Virus record (IMG/VR): IMGVR_UViG_3300006033_000016
Coordinates: 1 to 64,000 of that record
Length of the DNA: 64,000 bases
Strand: one strand, 5' to 3'
Source: a virus
In this document: piece by piece, positions 33,508 to 41,781 of the stretch
How positions within the stretch are numbered: position 1 is the stretch's first letter
Layout: each line of letters opens with the position of its first letter
The notes under the pieces: model-generated
What the model saw: the letters and a program-made list of their open reading frames with translations, nothing else
Told to the model about the DNA's origin: nothing
Database searches by the model: none
Program-made: the position numbers and the translations under genes

Positions 33508-34758
33508 GGCTAAGGGAAGTCGTAGTTTCCCTAAGTGGCCCGAGTTATGCTTAGCATAAGCGCACGACATGAAGTGAATTGGATGAGGAACGTTACACTG
33601 AAGTTCGTGTTTACATTCTCCGCATACAGAAGGAGCAGTTCTATAGTAAGGAGTTGAGGGAAGTTTTTCCCACAACTCTTGAAATCGAGTTGTGTAGATG
33701 GAGGGGTCTTCCTCTGTTGGAGGAGAGAAAGACGAATGGGAAACTCTTCCATGGTCATCCACGTAACACGAAAATAAGCCTTCCTGCTGGGAAGCAAATC
33801 TCACGTCCACCTCTGGAAACTCGTGGCTCAAGAAGTAAGGAAGGAGCCCCTCAGAGAAGGCTATACGGTATCTTGCTTTGGTCATATCGTTCAGTACGGC
33901 AGGAAATTCTTCCGCGTAAGTCTTCTTTGAAGGAGACCCCTGCACAGACGATCTACCTACCTCAGGGTAGTAAGCAAGAAGTACGATGTTTAAATCCCGA
34001 AGGCCTACTCGAATAAGGTCGCAAATGGACTTAGCTACATCGTCATCAAAAAGAACGTGCACGTTGAGCTGCACACGGGGAGCCAACGCTTTCCGCCACT
34101 TATCATGAATTTCCTTGAAATAATCAGGGCCTTTAAAGGCGTGGTAAGTAAGAGCCACCCCACCGCAATACTTATTGGTGGCGTCAATAACATCCTCTCG
34201 GAAGATAAATCCCGCAGTGGTGTAGTTTGGAACAGTTCCCTGTTCCCGTGTGTACTTGAGAAACCAGGGGAAATCAGGGTGTGCTGTTGGCTCGCCTCCA
34301 CCAAAAGCGATTTGGTACGGAGGATAATCCAACCCCTCGAAGATCTTGACTAGCAAATCCTTAGGTGCGTGCTCTCCCTTTTTTGTGGAGTCCATGTAGC
34401 AGTATTTACACCCATGTGAGCACCAGTCACTTACCTTGATATCAATTGTCTCAGGAACTGGAGAAAACGCTCGGTCAGAGCGAAGGTAAGAGACCCGATG
34501 AAACTCACGATCGTCGTACTTTAAAGTGGTTCCGTATTTGAGGTTCCACTCATCTCTTATTGCGTCCCACTCTTTACGGTCCTGTGTTTTGGAGTAGACA
34601 GACGCCAGGCCGTAACCCCTACTGTCGTGAGGGTCTACCTCCTCCACCTCTCTCACAATAAGTCCAGTTAGCGGGTTGAAGACAGAGCTGTAGAATGGCC
34701 ACCCTCGAAACGAGTTGACCATGTGACGAATGTTAGACTTCTCGTTATCTACTGACAT
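33505..34758 (-). CDS. radical SAM protein
   Basis: 417 aa. The CxxxCxxC cluster motif is in DWCSHGCKYCYMDS (near residue 115), followed by IAFGGGEPTAHP (SAM-binding GGEP) near 153. The C-terminal part has CGECKHELQC and a later Cys (near 375-400), like the auxiliary-cluster region of SPASM/twitch proteins, which often modify peptides. The N-terminal 90 residues are unassigned. Target unknown. Confidence 0.85.
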   Translation of the reverse strand: MSVDNEKSNIRHMVNSFRGWPFYSSVFNPLTGLIVREVEEVDPHDSRGYGLASVYSKTQDRKEWDAIRDEWNLKYGTTLKYDDREFHRVSYLRSDRAFSPVPETIDIKVSDWCSHGCKYCYMDSTKKGEHAPKDLLVKIFEGLDYPPYQIAFGGGEPTAHPDFPWFLKYTREQGTVPNYTTAGFIFREDVIDATNKYCGGVALTYHAFKGPDYFKEIHDKWRKALAPRVQLNVHVLFDDDVAKSICDLIRVGLRDLNIVLLAYYPEVGRSSVQGSPSKKTYAEEFPAVLNDMTKARYRIAFSEGLLPYFLSHEFPEVDVRFASQQEGLFSCYVDDHGRVSHSSFSPPTEEDPSIYTTRFQELWEKLPSTPYYRTAPSVCGECKHELQCNVPHPIHFMSCAYAKHNSGHLGKLRLPLA

Positions 34759-34774
34759 AGGGAGTAAATCCTAA

Positions 34775-35029
34775 ATGACAAAGCCTGTACTCAAACCCGC
34801 ACGCAGACCCCATAGAAGAATGAAAACGGTAGACCTGTGCTTCTTTAAGGAAGAAGACGGATCTCCGTGCTCTATGAGCGTGTCGTGGAAACTAAAAGCA
34901 TCCAAGTCCGGAGACTCCTTCAAGGTGTGTGACGCTCACCTTGCGTGGGGAATCCGGCTTTCTGGCGCTCCGGCTCTTGTAGAAGAATTCGTAGCGCCAG
35001 AGGATGTCAAAAAGACCGAGCCAGATTGA
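34775..35029 (+). CDS. possible small basic protein, 84 aa
   Basis: Rightward ORF starting 17 nt from the radical SAM start, with GGGAG upstream. Basic N-terminus (KPARRPHRRMK), then C-x10-C-x18-C-x2-H spacing that could bind zinc. It overlaps the TPR gene tail to tail by 23 nt. Called mainly because it fills the gap and has protein-like composition. Confidence 0.55.
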   Translation: MTKPVLKPARRPHRRMKTVDLCFFKEEDGSPCSMSVSWKLKASKSGDSFKVCDAHLAWGIRLSGAPALVEEFVAPEDVKKTEPD

Positions 35030-35816
35030 CGAAGGCTCCCACCTCTCGCGACTCTCGATTGAACTCCAGACCAAATCCTACGCCCGTAGCCGCCATGAAG
35101 GCACCGGATACTGCGTAGAAAATGCTGGAGGTACGCCTAAGTCGAGCAACCCTGGAAATATCCTCAGAGCTACAACCCTCAGAAGTTTGGCCGCAAGAAG
35201 ACGCAAGATCACGGAACATACCCCTGGAGCGCAATCCGGTGGCAAGGGCTGCCACAAAAGAGGCTACAGTAAGAGAAGCACCAGAAACGGTCAACTTATA
35301 TCCAAAGCTAGGGCGTGGTGCGGACACGACTAGAGCGGGAAGCTCTAGGTAGCTTTCGACGTATGGAGGAGAATCCTCCGCTTCGATTTCCTCAGAAAGA
35401 GGAGGAGGATCCTCTTGTGTTTCCGCCTCCTGCTGATTTCTCACTCGCGAGATCATCAGACGAAGGTCCTCTAGGGAAACTCGAACCTGAACCGCATCCT
35501 GTGCTTCAGGAAGTTCTCTCAGGTATCTGGTGTAGGCAGCGACAGCCCTCTCCATCAAAGGAAGAGCGTCCTCGTCAGAAGACAAATTGGATGCCTTCTC
35601 GTAGCACAGACCAATGTTGTAGAGAAGCTCCGGAGCGAATACAGCTCTGAAGCTGTGTTCAAAATTACGGGCACAGTCCTCCCAACGCTCTTCAGCGTAA
35701 GCAGACTGACCACGAATGAAGTACGCCCGAGCCTCTGCCACAACAGAGGGATCAATGGTTTGGGCCGCTCCGAAGGAGCTGTAGAAAACAGTCAAGAATA
35801 GAATTAGTTGTCGCAT
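35007..35816 (-). CDS. secreted TPR-containing protein, host-like
   Basis: 269 aa. A signal peptide (MRQLILFLTVFYSSFGAAQ, residues 1-19) is followed by TPR-like repeats: ARAYFIRGQSAYAEERWEDC near 30, then LYNIGLCYEKAS near 60 and AVAAYTRYLRELPEAQ near 85. A hydrophobic segment (LTVASFVAALATGL, near 180) and a second near 235 follow. The composition and repeats resemble TPR lipoprotein-like proteins common in Myxococcota genomes. It may have been acquired from the host and act in the envelope. Confidence 0.72.
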   Translation of the reverse strand: MRQLILFLTVFYSSFGAAQTIDPSVVAEARAYFIRGQSAYAEERWEDCARNFEHSFRAVFAPELLYNIGLCYEKASNLSSDEDALPLMERAVAAYTRYLRELPEAQDAVQVRVSLEDLRLMISRVRNQQEAETQEDPPPLSEEIEAEDSPPYVESYLELPALVVSAPRPSFGYKLTVSGASLTVASFVAALATGLRSRGMFRDLASSCGQTSEGCSSEDISRVARLRRTSSIFYAVSGAFMAATGVGFGLEFNRESREVGAFVNLARSF

Positions 35817-35833
35817 GGCGACCTCCTTCTATT

Positions 35834-35852
35834 CTAATATGACCAGGGTTCA
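35834..35852 (-). promoter_or_regulatory. repeated promoter-like motif, copy 5
   Basis: Minus strand reads GAACCCTGGTCATATTAG, about 20-35 nt before the TPR-protein start, which also has a strong AGGAGG ribosome site. Confidence 0.65.
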
Positions 35853-36434
35853 CTCCCCTCTAGAGGCTCGTATTTTTGTACTACTCATGCCATACAAATG
35901 AGCAGGAAGCTCAAGGGGAGAAGGATAGCAGTTTTTAGGTCCTTTGGTAAAGGACTGACCTTCTCGTGGCCAAACACAGAATAAACAACCTAATTCCCCG
36001 ACTTCCTGCAGGCTACTCATGGCAACAAGTCTAGCGTACGTATCGTACCCTATGTGGAAAATGACCTTCTCTGCATGTGGTCGAAGATATTCGTATTTAT
36101 CAGAGAAAAGAGGACTATCAGTGACCAGGACCTTAGAGTACCCGTTGAATTGAGTCAGTCTTTTTAACAGCTCAGAGGAATCTAGATCCTCTTTCCCCAC
36201 TCTTCTCACAGAAATCTCGAAGAACTTATCTGAGGTAGTGGCAGCAACAGCATATCCCTCTCTACCGTAGTTCTGAACAACGAAGTTGTCCTCGTCAATG
36301 GATTCGTACATCCAACGGTGGGCATCATGCAGAGGGTTAAAAGACCCAGAAAGAACGTGCATCTCCCCAAGTCTATATCGTGGAGATATAGGCCCCAGTC
36401 TTCCTTCTTGGTACATTTTAGGAAAGTCTGACAA
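35850..36434 (-). CDS. nucleotidyltransferase, NMN/NaMN adenylyltransferase-like
   Basis: 194 aa. Both signature motifs of the cytidylyltransferase superfamily are present: LSGSFNPLHDAHRWMYE near residue 29 (GxFNPxHxxH) and MSSTKIRASRGE at the C-terminus (SSTxIR). FHIGYDTYARL near 125 matches the GxDT region of NadD/NadM enzymes that join AMP to nicotinate or nicotinamide mononucleotide. It overlaps the PncC-like gene by 17 nt; fusions of these two families exist in eukaryotes. Substrate choice (NMN or NaMN) is not decidable from sequence. Confidence 0.8.
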   Translation of the reverse strand: MSDFPKMYQEGRLGPISPRYRLGEMHVLSGSFNPLHDAHRWMYESIDEDNFVVQNYGREGYAVAATTSDKFFEISVRRVGKEDLDSSELLKRLTQFNGYSKVLVTDSPLFSDKYEYLRPHAEKVIFHIGYDTYARLVAMSSLQEVGELGCLFCVWPREGQSFTKGPKNCYPSPLELPAHLYGMSSTKIRASRGE

Positions 36435-36978
36435 GGTAACCTCCTTCCATGAGTTCGGATAAAAGTGGGTGGGAAAGAGAGCACGCTAAGGAAAGAGCTA
36501 CTTCTCCAATTACTCTATCTTGTACGTATCTCTTTGTAGTTATCATGGGCTGGACGTGCTCTTGCTCGGAAAGCTTGTCTAGGATTAAGTGGTAGACATC
36601 AAAGGAAGAAGGATGACCCACCACAATATAGGCGTGGTTGTCTCCCTTTCGATACCTTGAAGTAGTTATGGCAGCTGTAACAGTAACAGGAACCAGCGAT
36701 CCCAAGTCATGACAATTGCACAAGTGCAAAGCGGTGGCCATTTCTGCTGATACGGCTCCACTATTCTCCAAGACTGTATCTGCGTTGGGGTGCCACTTTT
36801 CTAGCAAGGAACGAACAGCATCGTAGGAATAGGGTATGTGCAAGCTGTCCACGACAGAAGACGCGCCAGGAACGCCTAAAAGACCAGAGGCCCATGCTCC
36901 AGCTCCTGTGAACAACAGACGAAGCTTAGGCCCCTGGTAGGAAGAAACAAAGGACTCTAGGTCTAACCACATGGTCAA
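36418..36978 (-). CDS. PncC/CinA C-terminal-like protein (NMN deamidase-like)
   Basis: 186 aa. LFTGAGAWASGLLGVPGASSVV near residues 22-43 and ENSGAVSAEMATALH near 72 match the CinA C-terminal fold (canonical SCTGG...VPGSS and HGAVS). Family members hydrolyse nicotinamide mononucleotide to nicotinate mononucleotide. The canonical Ser of SCTGG is not obvious (FTGAG here), so activity may be altered or lost. It is coupled to the adenylyltransferase-like gene, which supports an NAD role. Confidence 0.72.
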   Translation of the reverse strand: MTMWLDLESFVSSYQGPKLRLLFTGAGAWASGLLGVPGASSVVDSLHIPYSYDAVRSLLEKWHPNADTVLENSGAVSAEMATALHLCNCHDLGSLVPVTVTAAITTSRYRKGDNHAYIVVGHPSSFDVYHLILDKLSEQEHVQPMITTKRYVQDRVIGEVALSLACSLSHPLLSELMEGGYLVRLS

Positions 36979-37391
36979 TCCGCAGTAGGGAAAGAAAGAG
37001 TCATCCGTGTCTGTCCGTTATCGTCTACTATGACAACCACCCCCACCATCTCCACGTAGCTGAGAACCAGTTCGGGGTTTTCTCTGAAGAAGGACCTTTT
37101 TATCTGCGCCGGAGAATGAAAAGCAGAGGGAGGAAGAGGAGATGGAACTGACTTACTTTTCAGCGAGTCCATACTAAAAGGTTTTAGGGTAGACGAACTG
37201 CGGGTCCTTCTTCGCTGCACGATCCCGCTACTAAGTACATTTCCGTCAGGAGAAAACAATGCGTACAAGTCTACTTTTGTATGACCTTTGTTCCATGCGT
37301 AGCTGTCACCGACACAGATGCATACGGCATCTTCAAAGTTCTTTCGGCCAGCGTCCAAAACCAAGTCTCCCTCCAGAAAAGCCATAGTCAA
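36975..37391 (-). CDS. hypothetical protein, 138 aa
   Basis: Not recognised. Two beta-rich halves are separated by a basic, Ser/Pro-rich linker (about residues 60-95). Coupled to the PncC-like gene by a 4-nt overlap. Confidence 0.6.
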   Translation of the reverse strand: MTMAFLEGDLVLDAGRKNFEDAVCICVGDSYAWNKGHTKVDLYALFSPDGNVLSSGIVQRRRTRSSSTLKPFSMDSLKSKSVPSPLPPSAFHSPAQIKRSFFRENPELVLSYVEMVGVVVIVDDNGQTRMTLSFPTAD

Positions 37392-37903
37392 TCTTTTCCT
37401 TCGTTCTCTGACTTCAGCTCATCCAACATAACGCCCACTACACCAGAGATTCTGGCAATGCGAGCAGTGGCACGAGCCTTTCCTTCGCGAAGAAGTTGCT
37501 TTGCTCTCTTGATTCCAGAATTGTCTGTACAGTAGTGGTACAGCTCGTTTAGAATCTTATCCTGATCGCCAGAGATGAGAAGCTCCGTTATCTCGTCCAC
37601 AGAGATTGTCTCCTCATCCTTCTTGCGCTGAAGGTAATCCTTCACCACCTGCTGATCCCTTCGCTTCTTAGCTGCAGCGTCAAACTCAGCAGCAGACACT
37701 TCTTCCTCCTCACCCAGGGAAGGCGCAGGAGCTGGAGCGGACGATACGGGACGAACTGGTCTGGCTACAGGCGAGGCTGGACGAGCAGGAGGAGTGTCCT
37801 CCTCATCATCTTCGTCCTCGATTTCGTCGTCAATCTCGTCATCGTCCACTTCACCAAGGACACCATCGAGTTCATCTTCTAATTCGTGCGCTTTCTTCTT
37901 CAT
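37388..37903 (-). CDS. acidic/proline-rich hypothetical protein, 171 aa
   Basis: Start set at 37903 (MKKKAHELEDEL), after the upstream gene's stop. Residues 5-35 are almost all Asp/Glu, followed by a Pro/Ala-rich linker and a helical C-terminal half. A disordered scaffold or DNA mimic is possible; neither is shown. Confidence 0.65.
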   Translation of the reverse strand: MKKKAHELEDELDGVLGEVDDDEIDDEIEDEDDEEDTPPARPASPVARPVRPVSSAPAPAPSLGEEEEVSAAEFDAAAKKRRDQQVVKDYLQRKKDEETISVDEITELLISGDQDKILNELYHYCTDNSGIKRAKQLLREGKARATARIARISGVVGVMLDELKSENEGKD

Positions 37904-37923
37904 ACTAAATACCTCTTGAGTGG

Positions 37924-38454
37924 TTACAGACAGGACCTGACGTGATCCCACAAAATATGCTCCTCTAATACCTTAGAGAATGGACACACAGGAACCGTAT
38001 CAAAGTCTTCAAGGATGCGGGCGAACTTTTTCTCTTTGGGCCCTCTTTGTATCATAGTGATACAGGGTAAGGAAACCGCCATAACCTGATGAAACACATC
38101 GGCAGGAATAAAGTATTGAGACCCTTCCTGTACAACAAACTCTGTGCGTACCTTGGCCTGCACTTCACATGTGAGCCTAGGAGGAGCCTCGCCTGACCCA
38201 CATGAATCGTAACGTTGAATCTTAGGACGACCGCCCTCAGAAGGGTCTATCTCCCATATCTTGTTGCGTAGAGAACCACGTAAAACAGTAGACACAAACC
38301 AATATCTATGGTCGTGAGGACTGTCTGTGAATTGAGGAAGATCCGGACAGTAGAAGTGATAACGAACAGAGTCATTCAACTTGACCTGTATAAACCCCAA
38401 GCCAAAGAAGTGAATCTTGCTGCAAGATTTCAAGTAGTCTATGGTGAGATTCAT
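37924..38454 (-). CDS. cupin-like protein, 176 aa
   Basis: FGLGFIQVKLND near residue 17 and SPHDHRYWFVSTVLRGSL near 45 resemble a cupin barrel with HxH metal ligands, and FHQVMAV near 120 supplies the late His. I recall this family in other phages. Overlaps ThyA by 4 nt, so a nucleotide-related role is conceivable. Confidence 0.7.
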   Translation of the reverse strand: MNLTIDYLKSCSKIHFFGLGFIQVKLNDSVRYHFYCPDLPQFTDSPHDHRYWFVSTVLRGSLRNKIWEIDPSEGGRPKIQRYDSCGSGEAPPRLTCEVQAKVRTEFVVQEGSQYFIPADVFHQVMAVSLPCITMIQRGPKEKKFARILEDFDTVPVCPFSKVLEEHILWDHVRSCL

Positions 38455-39371
38455 ACTGCAACGTCAGCAGACAGCTTAGCCAGCGGATTATACCCAACAA
38501 GACTGATGTGCTCCCACTTTACATCCCACACGTGAAGAGAGGCTACATCATCGGATAGAACTATCTGTGGAGATGCAGGAGGAGTTCGTGAAAGCTGTTC
38601 CTTAACTTGATCCACATGATTTTCGTAGATGTGGACATCGTGAAGCGTATGAACAAACGAACCAACTTGCAGACCGCAGGCCTTTGCAAACATGTGAGTT
38701 AGCAGAGAGTAACTTGCAATGTTAAAAGGCACTCCAAGAAATACGTCAGCACTACGTTGGAAAAGATGACAGTGAAGTTTGTCATCTTGGACGGTCCATT
38801 GGCTGAAGGTATGACAGGGAGGCAGGGCTACCAAGTCAGCTTCTGCGGGGTTCCATCCTGTCAAAATCAAACGTCGGCTGTTGCTCTTGGCGTAGAACTG
38901 ACCCGAGAGCCAGGCAATCTGGTCAAATCCATTTGACGCATAACCAACACACTTACGTTGATTGCGTTCGTCAAGCACAGTGATATTTGTGTCAGGGTCT
39001 CCATAAGTATTAAGAATGGGTGTGGCTCCGAAGTTCCTCCACTGATGGGAGTAAATTGGACCCATGTTCCACCACTCACGACCATGTTTCTTATTGTGGG
39101 CTTCTGTCGCCCACTCATCCCAAATGTCTACTCCAGCAGCTTGGAGATCTCGCACATCTACTGAGCCGCTGAGGAACCATCGAAGCTCCTCAAAGATCCA
39201 GCGCAGGGGTAGCTTCTTACTCGTCAATAAAGGAAAACCAGCAGTAAGGTCGAACCTCATCTGGTATCCGAGTAGGCCGATGGTGTCTACGCCTGTTCTA
39301 TTTTCTTTACGAACTCCATTCTCTAGTATGGAGGAAAGAAGGGATAAGTAGGGAAGGTCGTGCTGAGTCAT
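38451..39371 (-). CDS. thyA: thymidylate synthase
   Basis: 306 aa from the ATG at 39371 (AAAGGAACG upstream). Methylates dUMP to dTMP with methylene-tetrahydrofolate. All key motifs are present: RTGVDTIG near residue 21, active-site Cys in ALPPCHTFSQW near 190, the phosphate-binding FQRSADVFLGVPFNIASY near 210, and HDVHIYENHVDQ near 250. Slightly longer than E. coli ThyA (264 aa). Supplies dTTP for phage DNA. Confidence 0.96.
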   Translation of the reverse strand: MTQHDLPYLSLLSSILENGVRKENRTGVDTIGLLGYQMRFDLTAGFPLLTSKKLPLRWIFEELRWFLSGSVDVRDLQAAGVDIWDEWATEAHNKKHGREWWNMGPIYSHQWRNFGATPILNTYGDPDTNITVLDERNQRKCVGYASNGFDQIAWLSGQFYAKSNSRRLILTGWNPAEADLVALPPCHTFSQWTVQDDKLHCHLFQRSADVFLGVPFNIASYSLLTHMFAKACGLQVGSFVHTLHDVHIYENHVDQVKEQLSRTPPASPQIVLSDDVASLHVWDVKWEHISLVGYNPLAKLSADVAV

Positions 39372-39388
39372 TTTCGTTCCTTTACAGG

Positions 39389-39577
39389 TCAGCCCCAAGG
39401 ACCGGCCCCAGAATTTGGAGCCTTGGAGGAAGAAGAGGGAACAATTTCTCCTCGAACTTCCTCCATTGAGGAGGATCCGCATGCTTCACAAACTTCCCAC
39501 TCGGGATCTCCATAAGCAGGAAGGAAATCTTCTTGAATATGCCCACAGGATAGGCAACGAACATCTACGAGCTTCAT
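39389..39577 (-). CDS. small zinc-ribbon protein, 62 aa
   Basis: CLSCGH (near residue 8) and CEACGS (near 30) make a classic zinc ribbon, followed by a Ser-rich tail. Starts 3 nt after the stop of the tiny membrane ORF. Confidence 0.7.
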   Translation of the reverse strand: MKLVDVRCLSCGHIQEDFLPAYGDPEWEVCEACGSSSMEEVRGEIVPSSSSKAPNSGAGPWG

Positions 39578-39580
39578 TTG

Positions 39581-39667
39581 TCAATCCTTTCTATTTAGGG
39601 AAATGTAGCCAGTTTTCTTCATGTAGAGAAGAGCCATGAGGAGCACAAAAAATAACAGTAATAGCAT
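39581..39667 (-). CDS. tiny single-pass membrane peptide, 28 aa
   Basis: MLLLLFFVLLMALLYMKK is a full membrane helix followed by a short positive tail. It sits between a terminator and the zinc-ribbon gene and fills an otherwise empty gap. No strong ribosome site, so it is a tentative call. Confidence 0.5.
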   Translation of the reverse strand: MLLLLFFVLLMALLYMKKTGYISLNRKD

Positions 39668-39682
39668 GGAATACACCCAACG

Positions 39683-39712
39683 GAAAAGACCCCTGATGTC
39701 AGGGGTCTTTTC
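39683..39712. terminator. bidirectional intrinsic terminator
   Basis: A 14-bp perfect stem (GAAAAGACCCCTGA and complement) with a 2-nt centre and T-rich ends, directly after the stop of the 116-aa gene. Confidence 0.85.
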
Positions 39713-39726
39713 AAGAAAGAGATAAG

Positions 39727-40077
39727 TCAAGCCCAAGGAACATAGCTAAGTCGGCGAAAGAAGTCAAACAGTTTCTCGAACAAAGAGGTGGCCTCGTTCA
39801 TGGGGTCTTCTTCGTCAGGGTCGTTTGAAAGATGAAGAGATCGGGCTATGTCCTCCATCTGAGAATGAAGACTTAGTTCAGAGGAATCTTCCAGGATTCG
39901 AAGGTCAGGATAATACTTCTGCACCTTGTTAGCCATCTTTCTGGCTTTTCTCGCCAGGCGCTGACGTTCTCTGCGGTGTTCTTTGAGTTCATCGAAGACC
40001 TCCTTCGCTTCTTTATTGAGGTTGTCAATTTCCCTCATCCTACGGATGCGGGATGGCTTGATACGTAGCGTATCCAT
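39727..40077 (-). CDS. hypothetical coiled-coil protein, 116 aa
   Basis: Residues about 10-60 are a basic coiled coil (EVFDELKEHRRERQRLARKA); the remainder is acidic. Last gene before a strong terminator. Confidence 0.65.
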   Translation of the reverse strand: MDTLRIKPSRIRRMREIDNLNKEAKEVFDELKEHRRERQRLARKARKMANKVQKYYPDLRILEDSSELSLHSQMEDIARSLHLSNDPDEEDPMNEATSLFEKLFDFFRRLSYVPWA

Positions 40078-40102
40078 ACCAGGTATATAACATGGATAAA
40101 GC

Positions 40103-40591
40103 CTATTTAGCAGGAAGAAAGTGCCAATACATGTCTAGCCTGGCCATTGAAACGAGCTGATGTAATGACATATTCTTCAGCTTGTAGTCCTGCATAGATT
40201 CTGGAAGGCAGGAAAGCAAAGAAGGAGCAACACGGTATAGACGTCCTCTGCCAAGAGGAAGTGTAACCCACGTGTACTCTACGTTAAGTCCGCAAGACAG
40301 GATATCCCTGTCCAACCTCCAGTACGTAGAAGTCTTTTTCGCAGAAACCAGAATGTAACGATACTGCTCTTCCTTAATGTCTCTGAAATGAGGCTGGTAG
40401 GGGAGACCCCTTGCTAAGGCCTCTTTATGGACTAGGTCTAATGCCTTGTCCAAAGACACAGAACAAGAACTATACACATTCTGTGTCAACTTAAGAGCAC
40501 ATGACACAGAACAGGGGCCATGCCCGTCAGTGTAGATTGAGCTGAACCCACAGGCAGGACACGAGGGAACTGATGTGGGTTGCCCTGTCAT
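40103..40591 (-). CDS. hypothetical protein with N-terminal zinc finger, 162 aa
   Basis: CPACGF (residue 10) and a later CSVSC pair (27-31) suggest one zinc. The ATG overlaps the preceding small gene's stop (ATGA). Not otherwise recognised. Confidence 0.65.
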   Translation of the reverse strand: MTGQPTSVPSCPACGFSSIYTDGHGPCSVSCALKLTQNVYSSCSVSLDKALDLVHKEALARGLPYQPHFRDIKEEQYRYILVSAKKTSTYWRLDRDILSCGLNVEYTWVTLPLGRGRLYRVAPSLLSCLPESMQDYKLKNMSLHQLVSMARLDMYWHFLPAK

Positions 40592-40707
40592 GCTGCAGGT
40601 CCATTATTACGTCTGGGGCGGACCTTCAAATAAGAAAAGTACGCCTTATCCACAATCCGTACTAGGATTGTGATAGGGTAAATAACAGCATGGAATGCTT
40701 GTCGCAT
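40588..40707 (-). CDS. small protein, 39 aa
   Basis: ATG at 40707; stop overlaps the next ATG. Residues 4-22 (AFHAVIYPITILVRIVDKA) are hydrophobic with a basic tail (KVRPRRNNG), suggesting a membrane-associated peptide. The overlap is the main support. Confidence 0.6.
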   Translation of the reverse strand: MRQAFHAVIYPITILVRIVDKAYFSYLKVRPRRNNGPAA

Positions 40708-40792
40708 AGCCTACCTATAGATAAGTATGAAATAGTTCCTTTGAAGAAGAAGGAGAAGGGTACATCGAGAGTGAACACGTGCGCAGAGGTCT

Positions 40793-41281
40793 TCAGCCTT
40801 TGAGGTCTCGAACCATCGCAGCCAGGCGACGCGCCGCACGGGCGACCACACCTATACGCGGGGGAACCACCGCCTCGACCGGTCGAGCGGATACCAAGAC
40901 GACCGGTTCATCCTCGTCCGCCTCAGCCAAGTAGGCCTCGAACTCGGCAAGTCGCTGTTCCTTGGGCTTAGAGAAGGAGTGCATCGAAGCCACCAGTCTC
41001 TCGTCCTCGGTCGAGTCGTCGATGCGGCGTGCAACGTGGCTAGTGCTGGATGGCTCCTTGGCCATAGCTTTGGAAAGGTCTGACATAACTCTAGACCAAT
41101 CTCCACTTAGGGCATTAATGGAGTCTCTAACGACATCGACTGACCCCATCTTGAGCCGATGCTCTACCTCGTGTTCCACTATGTCCCTGATTTTAGTTCC
41201 TATTGGAGAAGGATATCCTTCTCCCAAATAAGAAAGAATCTTAGATACGTATTCAGATTTCTTATCGGAGTCTGTGCGCAT
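40793..41281 (-). CDS. hypothetical protein, 162 aa
   Basis: Start set at 41281 because the longer ORF enters the tRNA-Leu gene. Charged helical protein with an acidic centre and basic C-terminus; not recognised. About 85 nt between it and the 39-aa gene hold no other feature. Confidence 0.65.
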   Translation of the reverse strand: MRTDSDKKSEYVSKILSYLGEGYPSPIGTKIRDIVEHEVEHRLKMGSVDVVRDSINALSGDWSRVMSDLSKAMAKEPSSTSHVARRIDDSTEDERLVASMHSFSKPKEQRLAEFEAYLAEADEDEPVVLVSARPVEAVVPPRIGVVARAARRLAAMVRDLKG

Positions 41282-41296
41282 GTTGTTGCGATTCTT

Positions 41297-41383
41297 TGGT
41301 AGGGGCGGAGGGAGTCGAACCCTCACAGACCAATGGTCCTCGGGATTTTAAGTCCGTAGCGTCTTCCATTCCGCCACGCCCCC
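41297..41383 (-). tRNA. tRNA-Leu (anticodon UAA)
   Basis: Class II tRNA with long variable arm, T loop TTCGACT and encoded CCA. Acceptor 5' GGGGGCG pairs with CGCCCCT, leaving a G1-U72 wobble. Anticodon loop CTTAAAA; the anticodon stem has mismatches at its far end. Confidence 0.88.
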
Positions 41384-41388
41384 TAAAC

Positions 41389-41781
41389 TCAATCTTCCAC
41401 GGGTTCGTCGTCTAAGATAACAGGAGTTCCTCCTAAAGTCACAGCCCCTCCGCCTGGGTGAAGTGTGCCAAATCTTGTTTCGAATTCTTCAAAATCAGGA
41501 GAATCCGAGTCTTCATCCTGGTCTTTGTTTTTAATGCGAATCAAGGCACAACGAAGGGATAGTTCGGCGGCTCTTTCCGTGTAAAGATCTAGCATTTTAC
41601 GTTGTATTTTTTTCAGGTCCAGTATGGCATCAGAAAAGTTAGATTTTGGGTGACGAGAAATAAACTCTGACAGAAGAGCTGTCTCCCGAGTCAGGTCCAG
41701 ACTTGAGCTAACCAGGCTTTCATTGATGATGTCTACTCTAGCGTCAAGCATTTCAATCAAAGAATCAATGTCCATGATCAA
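41389..41781 (-). CDS. hypothetical protein, 130 aa
   Basis: Helical N-terminal 100 residues; no domain recognised. Coupled to the NAPRT gene by a 4-nt overlap. Confidence 0.65.
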   Translation of the reverse strand: MIMDIDSLIEMLDARVDIINESLVSSSLDLTRETALLSEFISRHPKSNFSDAILDLKKIQRKMLDLYTERAAELSLRCALIRIKNKDQDEDSDSPDFEEFETRFGTLHPGGGAVTLGGTPVILDDEPVED

